The notes under the pieces are model-generated. The model saw nothing but the letters and a program-made list of their open reading frames with translations. It was not told the DNA's origin and did no database searches. Positions 1 to 8,630 of a stretch of 64,000 bases of DNA are shown here, piece by piece. The stretch comes from Azospirillum sp. TSO35-2. GTDB lineage: Bacteria; Pseudomonadota; Alphaproteobacteria; Azospirillales; Azospirillaceae. Each line of letters opens with the position of its first letter. Positions within the stretch are counted from its first letter, which is position 1. Both the position numbers and the translations under genes were made by a program. Location: NCBI RefSeq assembly GCF_003116095.1, contig NZ_LGRA01000013.1:125342-189341 (forward strand). The letters are read 5' to 3'.

Positions 1-118
1 CCTTGGTGGCGTTGGCCGAAAACAAGGCGAAGTTGACACCCAGCCCGTCCCACGTCGCCCCCAGCGGAAAGGGCATTCCTTCGCCGAGCCGCGTCGCCTG
101 CCTCAGGATATTCGCCAT
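1..118 (-). CDS. glgX: glycogen debranching enzyme GlgX, N-terminal fragment (runs off the left edge)
   Basis: The minus strand from 118 encodes 39 codons that enter the window edge without a stop. After a short leader comes PLGATWDGLGVNFALFSANA (residues 18-37), the start of the N-terminal CBM48-like domain of GlgX-type isoamylases, which hydrolyse alpha-1,6 branches of phosphorylase-trimmed glycogen in the cytoplasm. The ATG at 116-118 is preceded by a modest AGGGCGA-type ribosome-binding site. The rest of the gene, including the catalytic GH13 barrel, lies outside the window, so only family identity can be judged. Maltooligosyl-trehalose hydrolases share a related N-terminus, but the LGATWDG-x-GVNFALFS run is most typical of GlgX. 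Confidence 0.8.
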   Translation of the reverse strand, partial: MANILRQATRLGEGMPFPLGATWDGLGVNFALFSANATK

Positions 119-213
119 GGTCGCCCTGCTCTCCACCGTAAAGGAACCGCACCGGCTCAAGACAGTGAGGAGCACGGTGCCAGCCTTCAACCCGGCCGAT
201 GGGCGCTTGTTCC

Positions 214-1179
214 TTACCCCTGGGAACCATCCTTTCCGGACGACAGAGTTTTCGTCCCGGCGGGGGCGGCGCGGCGCAGCCGGTCGGCCAGTTCGTCCAG
301 GCCGCGGGCCCGCGGGTCGCCGGCGCGCCGGACCAGACCGATCACCCGGCCCGGCGGCCCTCCGGTGGCGGTGTCGGCGAAGTCGCGGTACCCCACCAGA
401 CCGCCGACGCTGGCCACGCCGCCGTCCAGGCCGCGGGTCGCCAGCAGCGGCATCAGGGTGCAGCCGGCCCCGGCCGCCACCATGTGGCGCAGCGTCTCCA
501 GTCCGGTGGCGTGGACGCCGCCGCCGCGCGCGGTCAGGCCGCAGGCGGCCAGCGCCTGGTCGCGCAGGCAATGCCCCTCCTCCAGCAACAGAAGCTCGCT
601 GGCGTCGAGATCGCCCAGCGCCGGTCTGGGCAGGGCGCAGAGCCGGTGCCCGGCCGGATGGGCGAGCAGGAAGGGTTCGAAGAACAACGGCTCGGCGTGC
701 AGGCCGTCGACCTCGACCGGCAGCGCCAGCAGCACCGCGTCCAGCCGGCCATCGCGCAGCTCCTCCAGCAGGTCGTCGGTGCGACCCTCCGACAGGATCA
801 GCGTCAGGTCGGGCCACGCCGCGCGCAGCGGCGGCAGGATGTGCGGGAACAGGTAGGGACCCAGCGTGTGGATCGCCGCCAGCCGCAGCCGCCCGCTCAG
901 GCCGCCGTCCGACCCGTCGGCCAGCGTCAGCAGGCGCCGCGCCTCGTCCAGCACCACGCGGGCCTGGGCGACGATCGCCTCGCCGGCCGGGGTCAGCAGC
1001 ACCTTGCGGCTGGTCCGCTCGAACAGCGCGACGCCGAGCTGCTCCTCCAGCTTGCGGATCTGGGCGCTCAGCGACGGCTGGCTGACGGCACAGCGCTCCG
1101 CCGCCTTGCCGAAGTGCCGTAGCTCGGCGACCGCCACCGCGTATTCCAGGTCGCGCAGGGAAAGGCCGGCGATATTCAT
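214..1179 (-). CDS. oxyR: OxyR, peroxide-sensing LysR-type regulator
   Basis: This 321-residue LysR-type regulator has an N-terminal winged HTH (about residues 5-65, with SQPSLSAQIRKLEEQLG) and a C-terminal sensor domain. The motif EEGHCLRDQALAAC places cysteines at 204 and 213, nine residues apart, matching the redox-active Cys199/Cys208 pair of E. coli OxyR. The following LETLRHMVAAGAG block is also OxyR-like. In the family, peroxide forms a disulfide between these cysteines and switches on catalase and peroxidase genes. The gene is divergent from a catalase gene across a 132-bp intergenic region with an inverted repeat, the usual arrangement for an OxyR/catalase pair. Assignment as OxyR rather than a generic LysR rests on both cysteines and the context. 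Confidence 0.92.
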   Translation of the reverse strand: MNIAGLSLRDLEYAVAVAELRHFGKAAERCAVSQPSLSAQIRKLEEQLGVALFERTSRKVLLTPAGEAIVAQARVVLDEARRLLTLADGSDGGLSGRLRLAAIHTLGPYLFPHILPPLRAAWPDLTLILSEGRTDDLLEELRDGRLDAVLLALPVEVDGLHAEPLFFEPFLLAHPAGHRLCALPRPALGDLDASELLLLEEGHCLRDQALAACGLTARGGGVHATGLETLRHMVAAGAGCTLMPLLATRGLDGGVASVGGLVGYRDFADTATGGPPGRVIGLVRRAGDPRARGLDELADRLRRAAPAGTKTLSSGKDGSQG

Positions 1180-1210
1180 AGGCGCTGCCTATTGGTTCGT
1201 TTTCTTCAAT

Positions 1211-1233
1211 GTCTTGGATATATCGTTCAAGAC
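1211..1233. promoter_or_regulatory. inverted repeat in the oxyR-katA divergent promoter, candidate OxyR operator
   Basis: GTCTTG and CAAGAC flank an 11-bp AT-rich centre (GATATATCGTT). The arms are exact reverse complements and agree over 7 of 8 bases when extended inward. The element is the least GC-rich part of the 132-bp space between oxyR and katA, where a shared operator is expected. It does not match the classic ATAG-N7-CTAT spacing, so the OxyR role is inferred from position and symmetry. Confidence 0.4.
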
Positions 1234-1311
1234 GCCGGATAACCAAGGCGAAACAATGACGCAGCCCGTGGCAAGCGCCATTCGCCAACCGCCTTCAGCA
1301 AGGACGATCCG

Positions 1312-2763
1312 ATGACCACCCTGACCACCAGCTTCGGCCAGCCGGTTCCCGACAACCAGAATTCGCTGAGCGCCGGTCCGCGCGGGCCGCTGCTGCTGCA
1401 GGATTTCCACCTGATCGAGAAGCTGGCCCACTTCAACCGCGAACGCATTCCGGAGCGCGTCGTCCACGCCAAGGGCGCCGGCGCCTACGGCACCTTCCGC
1501 GTCACCCGCGACGTCACCGCCTGGACCAAGGCGGCCTTCCTGTCATCGGTGGGCAAGGAGACCGGCGTCTTCCTGCGCTTTTCCACCGTCGGCGGCGAAA
1601 AGGGCTCGGCCGACGCCGACCGCGACCCGCGCGGCTTCGCCGTGAAGTTCTACACGGAAGAGGGCAATTACGATCTGGTCGGCAACAACACGCCGGTCTT
1701 CTTCCTGCGCGATCCGCTGAAGTTCCCCGACTTCATCCACACGCAAAAGCGCAACCCGGCCACCAACCTGAAGGATCCCACGGCGATGTGGGACTTCTTC
1801 TCGCTGTCGCCGGAGACCATGCACCAGCTGACCATCCTGTTCAGCGACCGCGGCACCCCGCGCGGCTACCGCCACATGGACGGCTTCAGCAGCCACACCT
1901 TCTCGTGGATCAACGCGGCGAACGAACGCGTCTGGGTCAAGTACCACTTCAAGACCCGCCAGGGCATCCAGAACCTGACCGCCGAGCAGGCCACGGCGAT
2001 GGCCGGCATCGACCCCGACCACGCGACCCGCGACCTCTACGCCGCCATCGAGGACGGCGACTTCCCGGCCTGGACCGTCTCCGTCCAGATCATGCCGGAG
2101 GCCGAGGCCGACAGCTACCGCATCAACCCGTTCGACCTGACCAAGGTGTGGCCGCACGCCGACTACCCGCTGATCGAGATCGGCGAGCTGGTGCTGAACC
2201 GCAATCCGGAGAACTTCTTCGCGGAAACCGAGCAGGCCGCCTTCAGCCCGGCCAGCGTGGTGCCCGGTGTCTCCTTCAGCCCGGACAAGATGCTGCAGGG
2301 CCGCCTGTTCGCCTACGCCGACGCCCACCGCTACAGGCTGGGCGGCAACTACGCGCACATCCCGGTGAACACGCCCAAGGGCTGCCCGGTCCACAACTAC
2401 CAGCGCGACGGCGCGATGCGCACCGACGGCAACGGCGGCGGCCGGCCGAACTACGAGCCGAACAGCTTCGGCGGCCCGGCCCAGACCGGCGTCGCCTCCG
2501 AACCGCCGCTGCGCATCAGCGGCGACGCCGCCCACTACGACCACCGCGCCGGCAACGACGACTACGCCCAGGCCGGAGCCCTGTTCCGCCTGATCGGCAC
2601 CGAGGCGCAGGACCGGCTGATGGACAACATCGCCGGCTCGCTGGCCAAGGCCCCACTGTTCATCCAGCAGCGCCAGCTGAAGCATTTCCTGGCCGCCGAC
2701 CCGGCCTATGGCGAGGGCGTCGCCAAGCGCCTGGGCCTGACCGTGGCGCAGGCGGCGGGGTGA
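1312..2763 (+). CDS. katA: monofunctional haem catalase (small-subunit type)
   Basis: This 483-residue protein is the right length for a small-subunit haem catalase, which converts hydrogen peroxide to water and oxygen. The distal-side catalytic histidine is His52 in [12 protein letters not shown] and the catalytic asparagine is Asn125 in [10 protein letters not shown]. The proximal haem ligand is Tyr335 in [14 protein letters not shown]. The His-to-Tyr spacing of 283 residues equals that of bovine catalase. AAGGAC lies just upstream of the ATG. There is no C-terminal flavodoxin-like extension as in large-subunit catalases. It is divergent from oxyR, so peroxide induction through OxyR is likely. 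A GC-rich hairpin follows the stop. Confidence 0.97.
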   Translation: MTTLTTSFGQPVPDNQNSLSAGPRGPLLLQDFHLIEKLAHFNRERIPERVVHAKGAGAYGTFRVTRDVTAWTKAAFLSSVGKETGVFLRFSTVGGEKGSADADRDPRGFAVKFYTEEGNYDLVGNNTPVFFLRDPLKFPDFIHTQKRNPATNLKDPTAMWDFFSLSPETMHQLTILFSDRGTPRGYRHMDGFSSHTFSWINAANERVWVKYHFKTRQGIQNLTAEQATAMAGIDPDHATRDLYAAIEDGDFPAWTVSVQIMPEAEADSYRINPFDLTKVWPHADYPLIEIGELVLNRNPENFFAETEQAAFSPASVVPGVSFSPDKMLQGRLFAYADAHRYRLGGNYAHIPVNTPKGCPVHNYQRDGAMRTDGNGGGRPNYEPNSFGGPAQTGVASEPPLRISGDAAHYDHRAGNDDYAQAGALFRLIGTEAQDRLMDNIAGSLAKAPLFIQQRQLKHFLAADPAYGEGVAKRLGLTVAQAAG

Positions 2764-2772
2764 CGGTGACGG

Positions 2773-2794
2773 CCCTCCCCCACAGTGGGGAGGG
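2773..2794 (+). terminator. GC hairpin after katA
   Basis: CCCTCCCCCAC pairs with GTGGGGAGGG around a single-base turn, with one bulged C, starting ten bases after the katA stop. No T-run follows, so it may act as an RNA-stabilising hairpin or weak terminator. Its CCCTCCCC arm resembles the repeat family found elsewhere in the window. Confidence 0.4.
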
Positions 2795-2934
2795 TCTCGT
2801 CCCGCTTCGGGGCGATCGGCGCTCCATTCCCGCCCCCTTCCCTCCCCCGAATGGTGGGATCTCCGCATGGGGGCAGACAAATCCGGTCCAGCCGTCCTAC
2901 AGTCCGCCTTCAGCGCGACAGCGACGAAAGCGGC

Positions 2935-3366
2935 ATGGGACGGGACCGACACAGCGACACGTCATCCGGCGGCCTGACCGGCAAGGGCCTGGACACCCTG
3001 CTGGCGGCGGCGGAGACCCTTCCCCACGCGCCGGAGGATGCCTGGCGGCTCGACCTGTTCCGCGTCGCGCTGCGCATCGCCCGCTCCACCGAATCGGTGG
3101 CCGACCTGGAGCGGGCGAACATCGCCTTCCGGGCATTGCCGCCCCGCCTGCGCACGCCGCTGGCCGAACGGGCGGCGATGCTGGCCCGGCGGGAGGCGGA
3201 GCGGACCCAAGCGACCGAGGAGCCGGATGACCAGCCGCGGCCCACCGGATTGCTGGGCGGACTGTTCGGCCGGGGGGCCGGGCGGCCCAGCCGGAAGACC
3301 GCCAAGGAACGGCTGTTGCGCGAACTGGCAACCCGTCGCGATCCGGACGATGACCGGGAAAGCTGA
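2935..3366 (+). CDS. hypothetical protein, 143 residues
   Basis: I do not recognise this protein. The frame opens upstream, but the ATG at 2935 is the first that gives a protein-like start. The first two thirds look like an amphipathic helical domain (about residues 15-85, rich in Leu/Ala/Arg with RLDLFRVALRIAR and LAERAAMLARREAER). A Gly-rich turn GLLGGLFGRGAGR and a strongly charged tail ending RRDPDDDRES follow. There is no signal peptide or membrane segment. It sits between katA and a lytic transglycosylase gene on the same strand, with about 170 bp before and 200 bp after, so it is probably its own transcription unit. Codon bias agrees with real genes, but the ribosome-binding site is weak. 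Confidence 0.5.
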   Translation: MGRDRHSDTSSGGLTGKGLDTLLAAAETLPHAPEDAWRLDLFRVALRIARSTESVADLERANIAFRALPPRLRTPLAERAAMLARREAERTQATEEPDDQPRPTGLLGGLFGRGAGRPSRKTAKERLLRELATRRDPDDDRES

Positions 3367-3563
3367 GGACCGGGAATCCTAGGGGCCGCACCGGACGGCA
3401 GATGCCCATCCGGTCGCTTGGCCGACCGAAGGACTCCGGCGCCCTCCCCCCTCCGCGTCCTCCGGCCGCGTCGAAGATCACAGCCGGGACGGTTTACGGC
3501 GAAGCCGGAATGTGCAAAGGTCGCTACCTCCAATTCGGACTTATCCAAAAGCAGAATCGAACG

Positions 3564-4664
3564 ATGACCGGGGGTTCCGTGCGTCGCCTCAAGCCGTTGC
3601 TGACCTGTGCCGCCCTGACCGCCCTGCTGAGCGCCTGCGCCAGCGGCGGCGGGTCGCACCGAACCGCGTCCCCGGCGGAAATCGACGCCCATGTCGCCGA
3701 GGCGTCGAAGCGGTTCGACATGCCGGAGTTGTGGATCCGCGAGGTGATCCGCCAGGAAAGCGGCGGGCGCACCACCGTCAACGGCCAGCCGATCGTCAGC
3801 AAGGCCGGCGCCATGGGCCTGATGCAGGTGATGCCGGCGACCTACGACGAGATGCGGCGCAAGCACAATCTCGGCTCCGATCCCTACGATCCGCACGACA
3901 ACATCATCGCCGGCACCGCCTATCTGCGCGAGATGTACAATTTGTTCGGCGCCCCCGGCTTCCTCGGCGCCTACAATTGCGGTCCGGGCTGTTACGGCGA
4001 CTATCTGGCCGGCAAGCGCAACCTGCCGGGCGAGACCAAGCGCTACATCGCCTCGGTCGGACCGCGGCTGAACCGCACCCCGGCGCCCAACGGCGCCGAC
4101 ATCGTGCTGGTCAGCGCCCCGTCCTCCGACTCGCCGCCCGATTACGGCTCGGCCTACGCCTCCTCCCGGCCGACTCCGTCCTACACGGCGCCCTCCTACA
4201 CCGCCCCATCCTACGAGCCGCCGGCTGCCCGGGTGCAGAACCGGGCGCCGATCAGCGTCGCGGCCCTGCCGTCTCCCGCGCCGACGCCGGCCCCGGCTCC
4301 CGCGCCGGCCGTCCGGGTGGTGGCGCCCGACACCTCGACGTCGGAATCCCCGGCGCCGCGGCTGGTGGCGTCGGCCGGTATCGCTTCCGGAGTGGCGATG
4401 GGCGGCGGCTCCAGCGGTGTGTGGACGGTGCAGTTGGGCGCCTTCCGCTCGGCCGACGACAGCTCGCGGGTGATCGACCGCGCCCGCAGCTCGATGCCCG
4501 GCATGCTGTCGCGCACCCAGCGCGTCGTCCAGGCGGTCGACACCCAGACCGGGCCGCTCTACCGCGCCCGCCTGTCCGGCCTGTCGCAGCAGGACGCCGC
4601 CAGCGCGTGCAGCGGCCTCGTCACCATGGGCATGGCCTGCTTCGTCGTGGCGCCGGGCGCGTGA
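3564..4664 (+). CDS. lipoprotein lytic transglycosylase with C-terminal SPOR domain
   Basis: This 366-residue protein starts with a lipoprotein signal peptide (lipobox LSAC, Cys25), so it is probably anchored in the periplasm-facing outer membrane. Residues about 40-170 form an SLT (goose-lysozyme-like) domain: the catalytic glutamate is Glu65 in RQESGG, followed by AMGLMQVMPATY and GTAYLREMYNLFG. Such enzymes cleave peptidoglycan glycan strands to 1,6-anhydro ends. A Ser/Pro/Tyr-rich linker with SYTAPSYTAPSYEPP repeats leads to a SPOR domain (about 285-364, WTVQLGAFRSADDSSR), which binds denuded septal peptidoglycan. The ATG at 3564 was chosen because it puts the signal peptide at the N-terminus; upstream in-frame sequence is not protein-like. 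A role in cell separation is inferred from the domain pair. Confidence 0.9.
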   Translation: MTGGSVRRLKPLLTCAALTALLSACASGGGSHRTASPAEIDAHVAEASKRFDMPELWIREVIRQESGGRTTVNGQPIVSKAGAMGLMQVMPATYDEMRRKHNLGSDPYDPHDNIIAGTAYLREMYNLFGAPGFLGAYNCGPGCYGDYLAGKRNLPGETKRYIASVGPRLNRTPAPNGADIVLVSAPSSDSPPDYGSAYASSRPTPSYTAPSYTAPSYEPPAARVQNRAPISVAALPSPAPTPAPAPAPAVRVVAPDTSTSESPAPRLVASAGIASGVAMGGGSSGVWTVQLGAFRSADDSSRVIDRARSSMPGMLSRTQRVVQAVDTQTGPLYRARLSGLSQQDAASACSGLVTMGMACFVVAPGA

Positions 4665-4700
4665 CCGCGTCGGGCGAACGGATGACGCCCGTCCGTTGGT

Positions 4701-4730
4701 TTGCCGCCGGCCCGCTCCGCTTGCTATCCT
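4701..4730 (+). promoter_or_regulatory. candidate sigma-70-type promoter for the PNPOx-like pair
   Basis: TTGCCG (4701-4706) and TATCCT (4725-4730) are separated by 18 bp. Transcription would start near 4737, leaving a leader of roughly 16 bases before the ATG at 4753. The evidence is motif match and position only. Confidence 0.35.
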
Positions 4731-4752
4731 GGGGCCGCAACAGCAGCGCGGG

Positions 4753-5274
4753 ATGACGGACGTGGCGGCAGCGGGTCTTCAGCCGGGTGGCGGGTTGGGC
4801 GACGCGACGATCGCCTTCCTGGCCCGCAGGGTCAGCGTCAGCGTCGCCTCCAGCGACCGGGCGAACCGCCCCTGCGTCGGGCGGGCGCTGGGCGCGCGGG
4901 CCTCGGCCGACGGGGCGCGGCTGACCGTGCTGGTCGACGGCCGGGCCAACGCGGCGCTGGTCGCCGCCGTCGCCGAGACCGGGCGCCTCGCCGTCGTCAT
5001 TTCCGAACCCAGCACCCACCGCTCGATCCAGGTGAAGGGCGACACCGCGGTGGTGGCAACGCCGACCGCGGATGAGGCCGCCCTCCCCGCCCACCACACC
5101 GATCTCTTCGTCGCCGAACTGGTTGGCATCGGCTTCACCGAGCCTTTCGTCCGCACGGTGTGCGCGCACGACCCGGCCGACCTCGTGGCGCTGCATCTGC
5201 GCCCCGGCGCCGTCTTCGACCAGACGCCCGGCCCCAACGCCGGCGCGCCCCTGTCGACACGGGTGCCGCCATGA
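4753..5274 (+). CDS. pyridoxamine 5'-phosphate oxidase-like (FMN-binding split barrel) protein
   Basis: This 173-residue protein resembles stand-alone split-barrel flavin-binding proteins of the PNPOx superfamily. It has a beta-rich core (VSVSVASSDRANRPCVGRALGA, then LTVLVDG and GRLAVVISEPSTHRSIQVKG), and the last motif matches the region where such proteins compare substrate- or FMN-binding strands. The reaction is unknown; superfamily members include oxidases, flavin reductases and haem-degrading or F420 proteins. The ATG at 4753 gives a start close to the first conserved strand. Its stop overlaps the start of the next gene (ATGA at 5271-5274), so the two are probably translationally coupled, and the neighbour carries its own PNPOx-like domain. 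Confidence 0.7.
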   Translation: MTDVAAAGLQPGGGLGDATIAFLARRVSVSVASSDRANRPCVGRALGARASADGARLTVLVDGRANAALVAAVAETGRLAVVISEPSTHRSIQVKGDTAVVATPTADEAALPAHHTDLFVAELVGIGFTEPFVRTVCAHDPADLVALHLRPGAVFDQTPGPNAGAPLSTRVPP

Positions 5275-6713
5275 GCACCGATCCGGGCGCGTCCGGCCGC
5301 GCCACGCCCACCGACCTCCCGCCGCCCTGCGACCGGCTGACGCTCGACGCCATCCGCGCCTGCCTGGAAGGGGTGATCCCGGCGACCATCGCCACGGTGG
5401 CGCCCGACGGCACGCCGAACGTGTCGCTGCTGTCGCAGGTCCATTACGTCGACCCCGACCACATCGCCCTGTCCTACCAGTTCTTCAACAAGACCCGCGC
5501 CAACATCCTGGACAACCCGGACGCGCTGCTGCAGGTCATCGACCCGCCGACCGGCGCGCAGTACCGGCTGCGGCTGAGCTACCTGCGGACCGAGACGGCG
5601 GGGCCGCTGTTCGAGAGCATGAAGGCGAAGCTGTCGGGCATCGCCTCCCATGTCGGGATGGCGGAGGTGTTCCGGCTGCGCGGCGCCGACCTGTTCCGCG
5701 TCGTCGCGATCGAATCGGTGCCCGGCCGCTCGCTGCCCGCCCCGGTGCGCCCGCGCAGCCTGCTGTCGGCCGCCCGCCGCGCCTGCGAGGGCTTGCGCGG
5801 CTGCGCCGATCTGGCGGAACTGCTCGACCGCGCCATGGCGGCCTTGCGTGATCTGTTCGGGGTGGAGCACGCGCTGATCCTGCTGCCCGACGCGGCGACC
5901 GGCCGGCTGTTCACCGTGGCGGCGCTGGGCTACGAGGGCAGCGGCCGCGGCTCCGGCATCGGCTGGGAGGTGGCGCCCGGCGACGGTGTGATCGGGGTGG
6001 CGGCGCGCGAGCGGGTGCCGATCCGCATCACCCACATGACGACCGACGTCGCCTACAGCCTCGCCATGCGCGACGCGACCGCCGATGATCCGGGGCTGGC
6101 GCGCGAGATCCCCTTCCCCGGCCTGGAGCGCCCGCACAGCCAACTCGCGGTGCCGATCCTGAGCCACGAGCCCGGCCTCCCGGACGAGCAACTGGCCGGC
6201 ATCCTGTTCGTCGAGAGCCCGCGCGAGATGCGCTTCACCTACGACGACGAGGACGCGCTGGTGACGGTCGCCGCCCAGATCGGCGCGCTGATGCGCGGCC
6301 TGCCGGCGCCCCACGCGGCGGAGGCGGAGGAACCGGCCCGACCCGCCGCCGCACCGGCCGACATCCGTCTCACCGGCTGCCCGCACGGCGCGCCGGTCAC
6401 CGTGCGCCACTATGCCACCGACGACAGCGTCTTCCTCGACCACGACTATCTGATCAAGGGGGTGGCCGGCGCCATCCTGTGGAAGCTGGTGCGTGACCAC
6501 ACGTCGCTCGGCCGCGTCGACTTCACCAACCGCGAGCTGCGGCTGGCCCCCGACATTCCGTTGCCCGACTTCGCCGAGAATCTGGAAGCGCGGCTGATCC
6601 TGCTGCAACGGCGGCTGGCCGACCGCTGCGGCGCCCTGCGCATCGAGAAGACCGGCCGCGGCCGCTTCCGCCTGCTGGTCGCCACGCCGCTGCGGCTGGA
6701 AGAGATGCACTGA
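5271..6713 (+). CDS. PNPOx-like + GAF + C-terminal winged-helix-like multidomain protein
   Basis: This 480-residue soluble protein has three regions. Residues about 20-150 form a PNPOx-like split barrel (IPATIATVAPDGTPNVSLLS, FFNKTRANILDNP). Residues about 170-345 form a GAF sensor (LAELLDRAMAALRDLFGVEHALILLPD, followed by ALGYEGSG and a D-x-V-I-G-V-A-A-R loop). Residues about 360-480 (DDSVFLDHDYLIKGVAGAILWKL, then FTNRELRLAPDIPLPDFAENLEARL) look like a winged-helix-type output domain seen with GAF in other proteins. A flavin- or small-molecule-sensing regulator is a reasonable inference but is not proven; no direct DNA-binding motif is obvious. The start is coupled to the upstream PNPOx-like gene. 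It ends four bases from a convergent dehydrogenase gene. Confidence 0.75.
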   Translation: MSTDPGASGRATPTDLPPPCDRLTLDAIRACLEGVIPATIATVAPDGTPNVSLLSQVHYVDPDHIALSYQFFNKTRANILDNPDALLQVIDPPTGAQYRLRLSYLRTETAGPLFESMKAKLSGIASHVGMAEVFRLRGADLFRVVAIESVPGRSLPAPVRPRSLLSAARRACEGLRGCADLAELLDRAMAALRDLFGVEHALILLPDAATGRLFTVAALGYEGSGRGSGIGWEVAPGDGVIGVAARERVPIRITHMTTDVAYSLAMRDATADDPGLAREIPFPGLERPHSQLAVPILSHEPGLPDEQLAGILFVESPREMRFTYDDEDALVTVAAQIGALMRGLPAPHAAEAEEPARPAAAPADIRLTGCPHGAPVTVRHYATDDSVFLDHDYLIKGVAGAILWKLVRDHTSLGRVDFTNRELRLAPDIPLPDFAENLEARLILLQRRLADRCGALRIEKTGRGRFRLLVATPLRLEEMH

Positions 6714-6717
6714 CCGG

Positions 6718-7551
6718 TCAAGGGCGGAACCAGGAGCGCATGAAAGCGACATACTCCGCCTCCGGCAGGGTGCGCCGCGCCTTGATGAAGCCGCGGGCGT
6801 CGTCGCCGACCAGATAGCGCAGTTGGTCGGTGCCGTCGGTCACCGCCTCGAACACCACGCGGGCGACATCGTCGGAATCCATCGTCGTCGCCGACACCAT
6901 GCGGCCGAAGGCGTCGCGGGTGCGGGCGACGAAGCCGTCGTAATCGGCCAGTTCGGCGTCTGCCCGGTGCTCCTCCGCGCTCCGTTCGCCGAAGCGGGTG
7001 GCGGAAACGCCGCCATGCGGTTCGACCAGCTTCACCGCGATCCCCTGCGAGGCCAACTCGTAGGACAGCGCCTCCGAAAAACCCTCCAGCGCGAATTTGC
7101 TGGCGCAATAGAGCGACAGCATCGGCAAGGTGAACAGTCCGGCCCCCGACCCGACATTGACGATGACCCCCGCCCGGTTGGCGCGGAACTGCGGCAACAG
7201 CGCCCGGGTGACGTCCATCACGCCGAAGACATTGACATCGAATTGTTCCAGCATGGTCTCGCGCGGTGCCGCCTCGAACAGGCCGAAATGGCCAAAGCCG
7301 GCGTTGTTGACCAGCGCGTCGATCCGCCCGAACCGCCCCAGCCCGACACTGACGGCCTCGGCGATGCTGGCGCGGTCCTGCACGTCGAGCCGCGTGACCA
7401 GGATGTCACCGCCGGACTCTTCCACAGGCGTCGGCAGAGGTTCCGGCCGCCGCATGGTGGCGACGACGTTCCAGCCCTGCCGCGCAAACCGCAAAGCGGT
7501 GGCCCGGCCGATGCCCGACGAGCAACCGGTGATGAGTACGGTCTTGCGCAT
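6718..7551 (-). CDS. short-chain dehydrogenase/reductase (SDR)
   Basis: This 277-residue classical SDR begins with a Rossmann fold carrying TGCSSGIG (residues 9-16). It has the structural NNAG (82-85), Ser135 in VNVGSGAG and the catalytic Tyr148-x-x-x-Lys152 in YCASK. Such enzymes reduce carbonyls or oxidise alcohols with NAD(P)H in the cytoplasm; the substrate cannot be read from sequence. The ATG at 7549-7551 places the nucleotide-binding motif at the usual distance from the N-terminus. It is divergent from a LysR regulator across 134 bp, a common layout in which the regulator controls the oxidoreductase. Its 3' end is only 4 bp from that of the upstream GAF protein gene. Confidence 0.9.
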   Translation of the reverse strand: MRKTVLITGCSSGIGRATALRFARQGWNVVATMRRPEPLPTPVEESGGDILVTRLDVQDRASIAEAVSVGLGRFGRIDALVNNAGFGHFGLFEAAPRETMLEQFDVNVFGVMDVTRALLPQFRANRAGVIVNVGSGAGLFTLPMLSLYCASKFALEGFSEALSYELASQGIAVKLVEPHGGVSATRFGERSAEEHRADAELADYDGFVARTRDAFGRMVSATTMDSDDVARVVFEAVTDGTDQLRYLVGDDARGFIKARRTLPEAEYVAFMRSWFRP

Positions 7552-7685
7552 GGTGTTGGTGTTCCTTCGGTCGTGAGAACGGGCGCTTGACCCGCGACCC
7601 GGAACGTAGTGCCTTGGGATTGGCCCGATAAGCGGGATGATCCTGGATGTGATGATGCGGAAAATCGAACAATGACCGGTGGCCG

Positions 7686-8630
7686 ATGAACCGGAGCGGA
7701 CTGGTCGAACTGCACGCCGTCGCAGCGGTGGCTGAGCATCGCAGCTTCCGCCGCGCCGCGTTGGACCTCGGTCTGTCGACCTCGGCGTTGAGCCACGCCA
7801 TCGCGGCGCTGGAACGGCGGCTGGGCACACGGCTGTTCCACCGCACCACGCGCAGCGTGGCGCTGACCGACGCCGGCGAGCAATTCCTGGCCCGCATCCG
7901 CCCGGCCCTGCGCGCGATCGACGAGGCGATGACCGCAGCGAACGATCGGCGCGACCGGCCCGCCGGAACGCTGCGCCTCAACAGCTCGGAGGAGGCCGCG
8001 CGGCAAATCCTGCGTCCGGTGGTGCTGGAGTTCCTGCGCCGCCATCCCGACATGCGGATCGATCTGGTCACCGAAGGGCGACTGGTCGACATCGTCGCGG
8101 AGGGTTTCGACGCCGGCATCCGGCTGACCGACACCGTGCCCCAGGACATGATCGCCGTCCCCTTCGGTCCGCCGCAACGTTTCGCCGTGGTCGGGTCACC
8201 GGGCTATCTCGCCCGACACCCGCTTCCCACCACGCCCGCCGACCTGCACACCCACATCTGCATCCGCCGCCGCATGCCGAGCGGCCGCCTCTACACATGG
8301 GAGTTCGCAAGGCAGGGCGAGGAACTGCGCATCGACGTGCCGGGCGTGCTGACGCTCGACAGCTCCCGCCTGATGCTGGAGGCTGTGCTGGACGGCGCGG
8401 GCCTCGCCATGCTCGCCGAACCGATGGTGGCTCAGGACTTGGCGGCCGGCCGACTGATCCGGATGCTGGAGGATTGGACGCCGCCCTTCGCGACCCTCGG
8501 CCTCTATTATCCCGGGCACCGCCATGTGCCGGCGGGACTGCGGGCCTTCATCACGCTTCTGCGCGAACGCTCCCCAACGATCGGGGCGCCGATTGCGGCG
8601 CCCCCGCCAGTTCCCGCGCCGGGGCGGTAG
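7686..8630 (+). CDS. LysR family transcriptional regulator, divergent from the SDR gene
   Basis: This 314-residue regulator has an N-terminal winged HTH (residues about 5-65, LGLSTSALSHAIAALERRLGTRLFHRTTRSVALTDAG, quoted as two motif halves in the family) and a periplasmic-binding-protein-like effector domain. PAGTLRLNSSEEAA and DIVAEGFDAGIRL are typical of the PecT/AaeR-like LysR branch that adjusts genes for small aromatic or carbonyl compounds. It most likely controls the divergent SDR gene and itself; the effector is unknown. Its last 80 bases overlap antisense with the 3' end of the next LysR gene. The C-terminus has a Pro/Ala-rich tail (APIAAPPPVPAPGR) that probably arose by read-through into the opposite gene. 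Confidence 0.9.
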   Translation: MNRSGLVELHAVAAVAEHRSFRRAALDLGLSTSALSHAIAALERRLGTRLFHRTTRSVALTDAGEQFLARIRPALRAIDEAMTAANDRRDRPAGTLRLNSSEEAARQILRPVVLEFLRRHPDMRIDLVTEGRLVDIVAEGFDAGIRLTDTVPQDMIAVPFGPPQRFAVVGSPGYLARHPLPTTPADLHTHICIRRRMPSGRLYTWEFARQGEELRIDVPGVLTLDSSRLMLEAVLDGAGLAMLAEPMVAQDLAAGRLIRMLEDWTPPFATLGLYYPGHRHVPAGLRAFITLLRERSPTIGAPIAAPPPVPAPGR

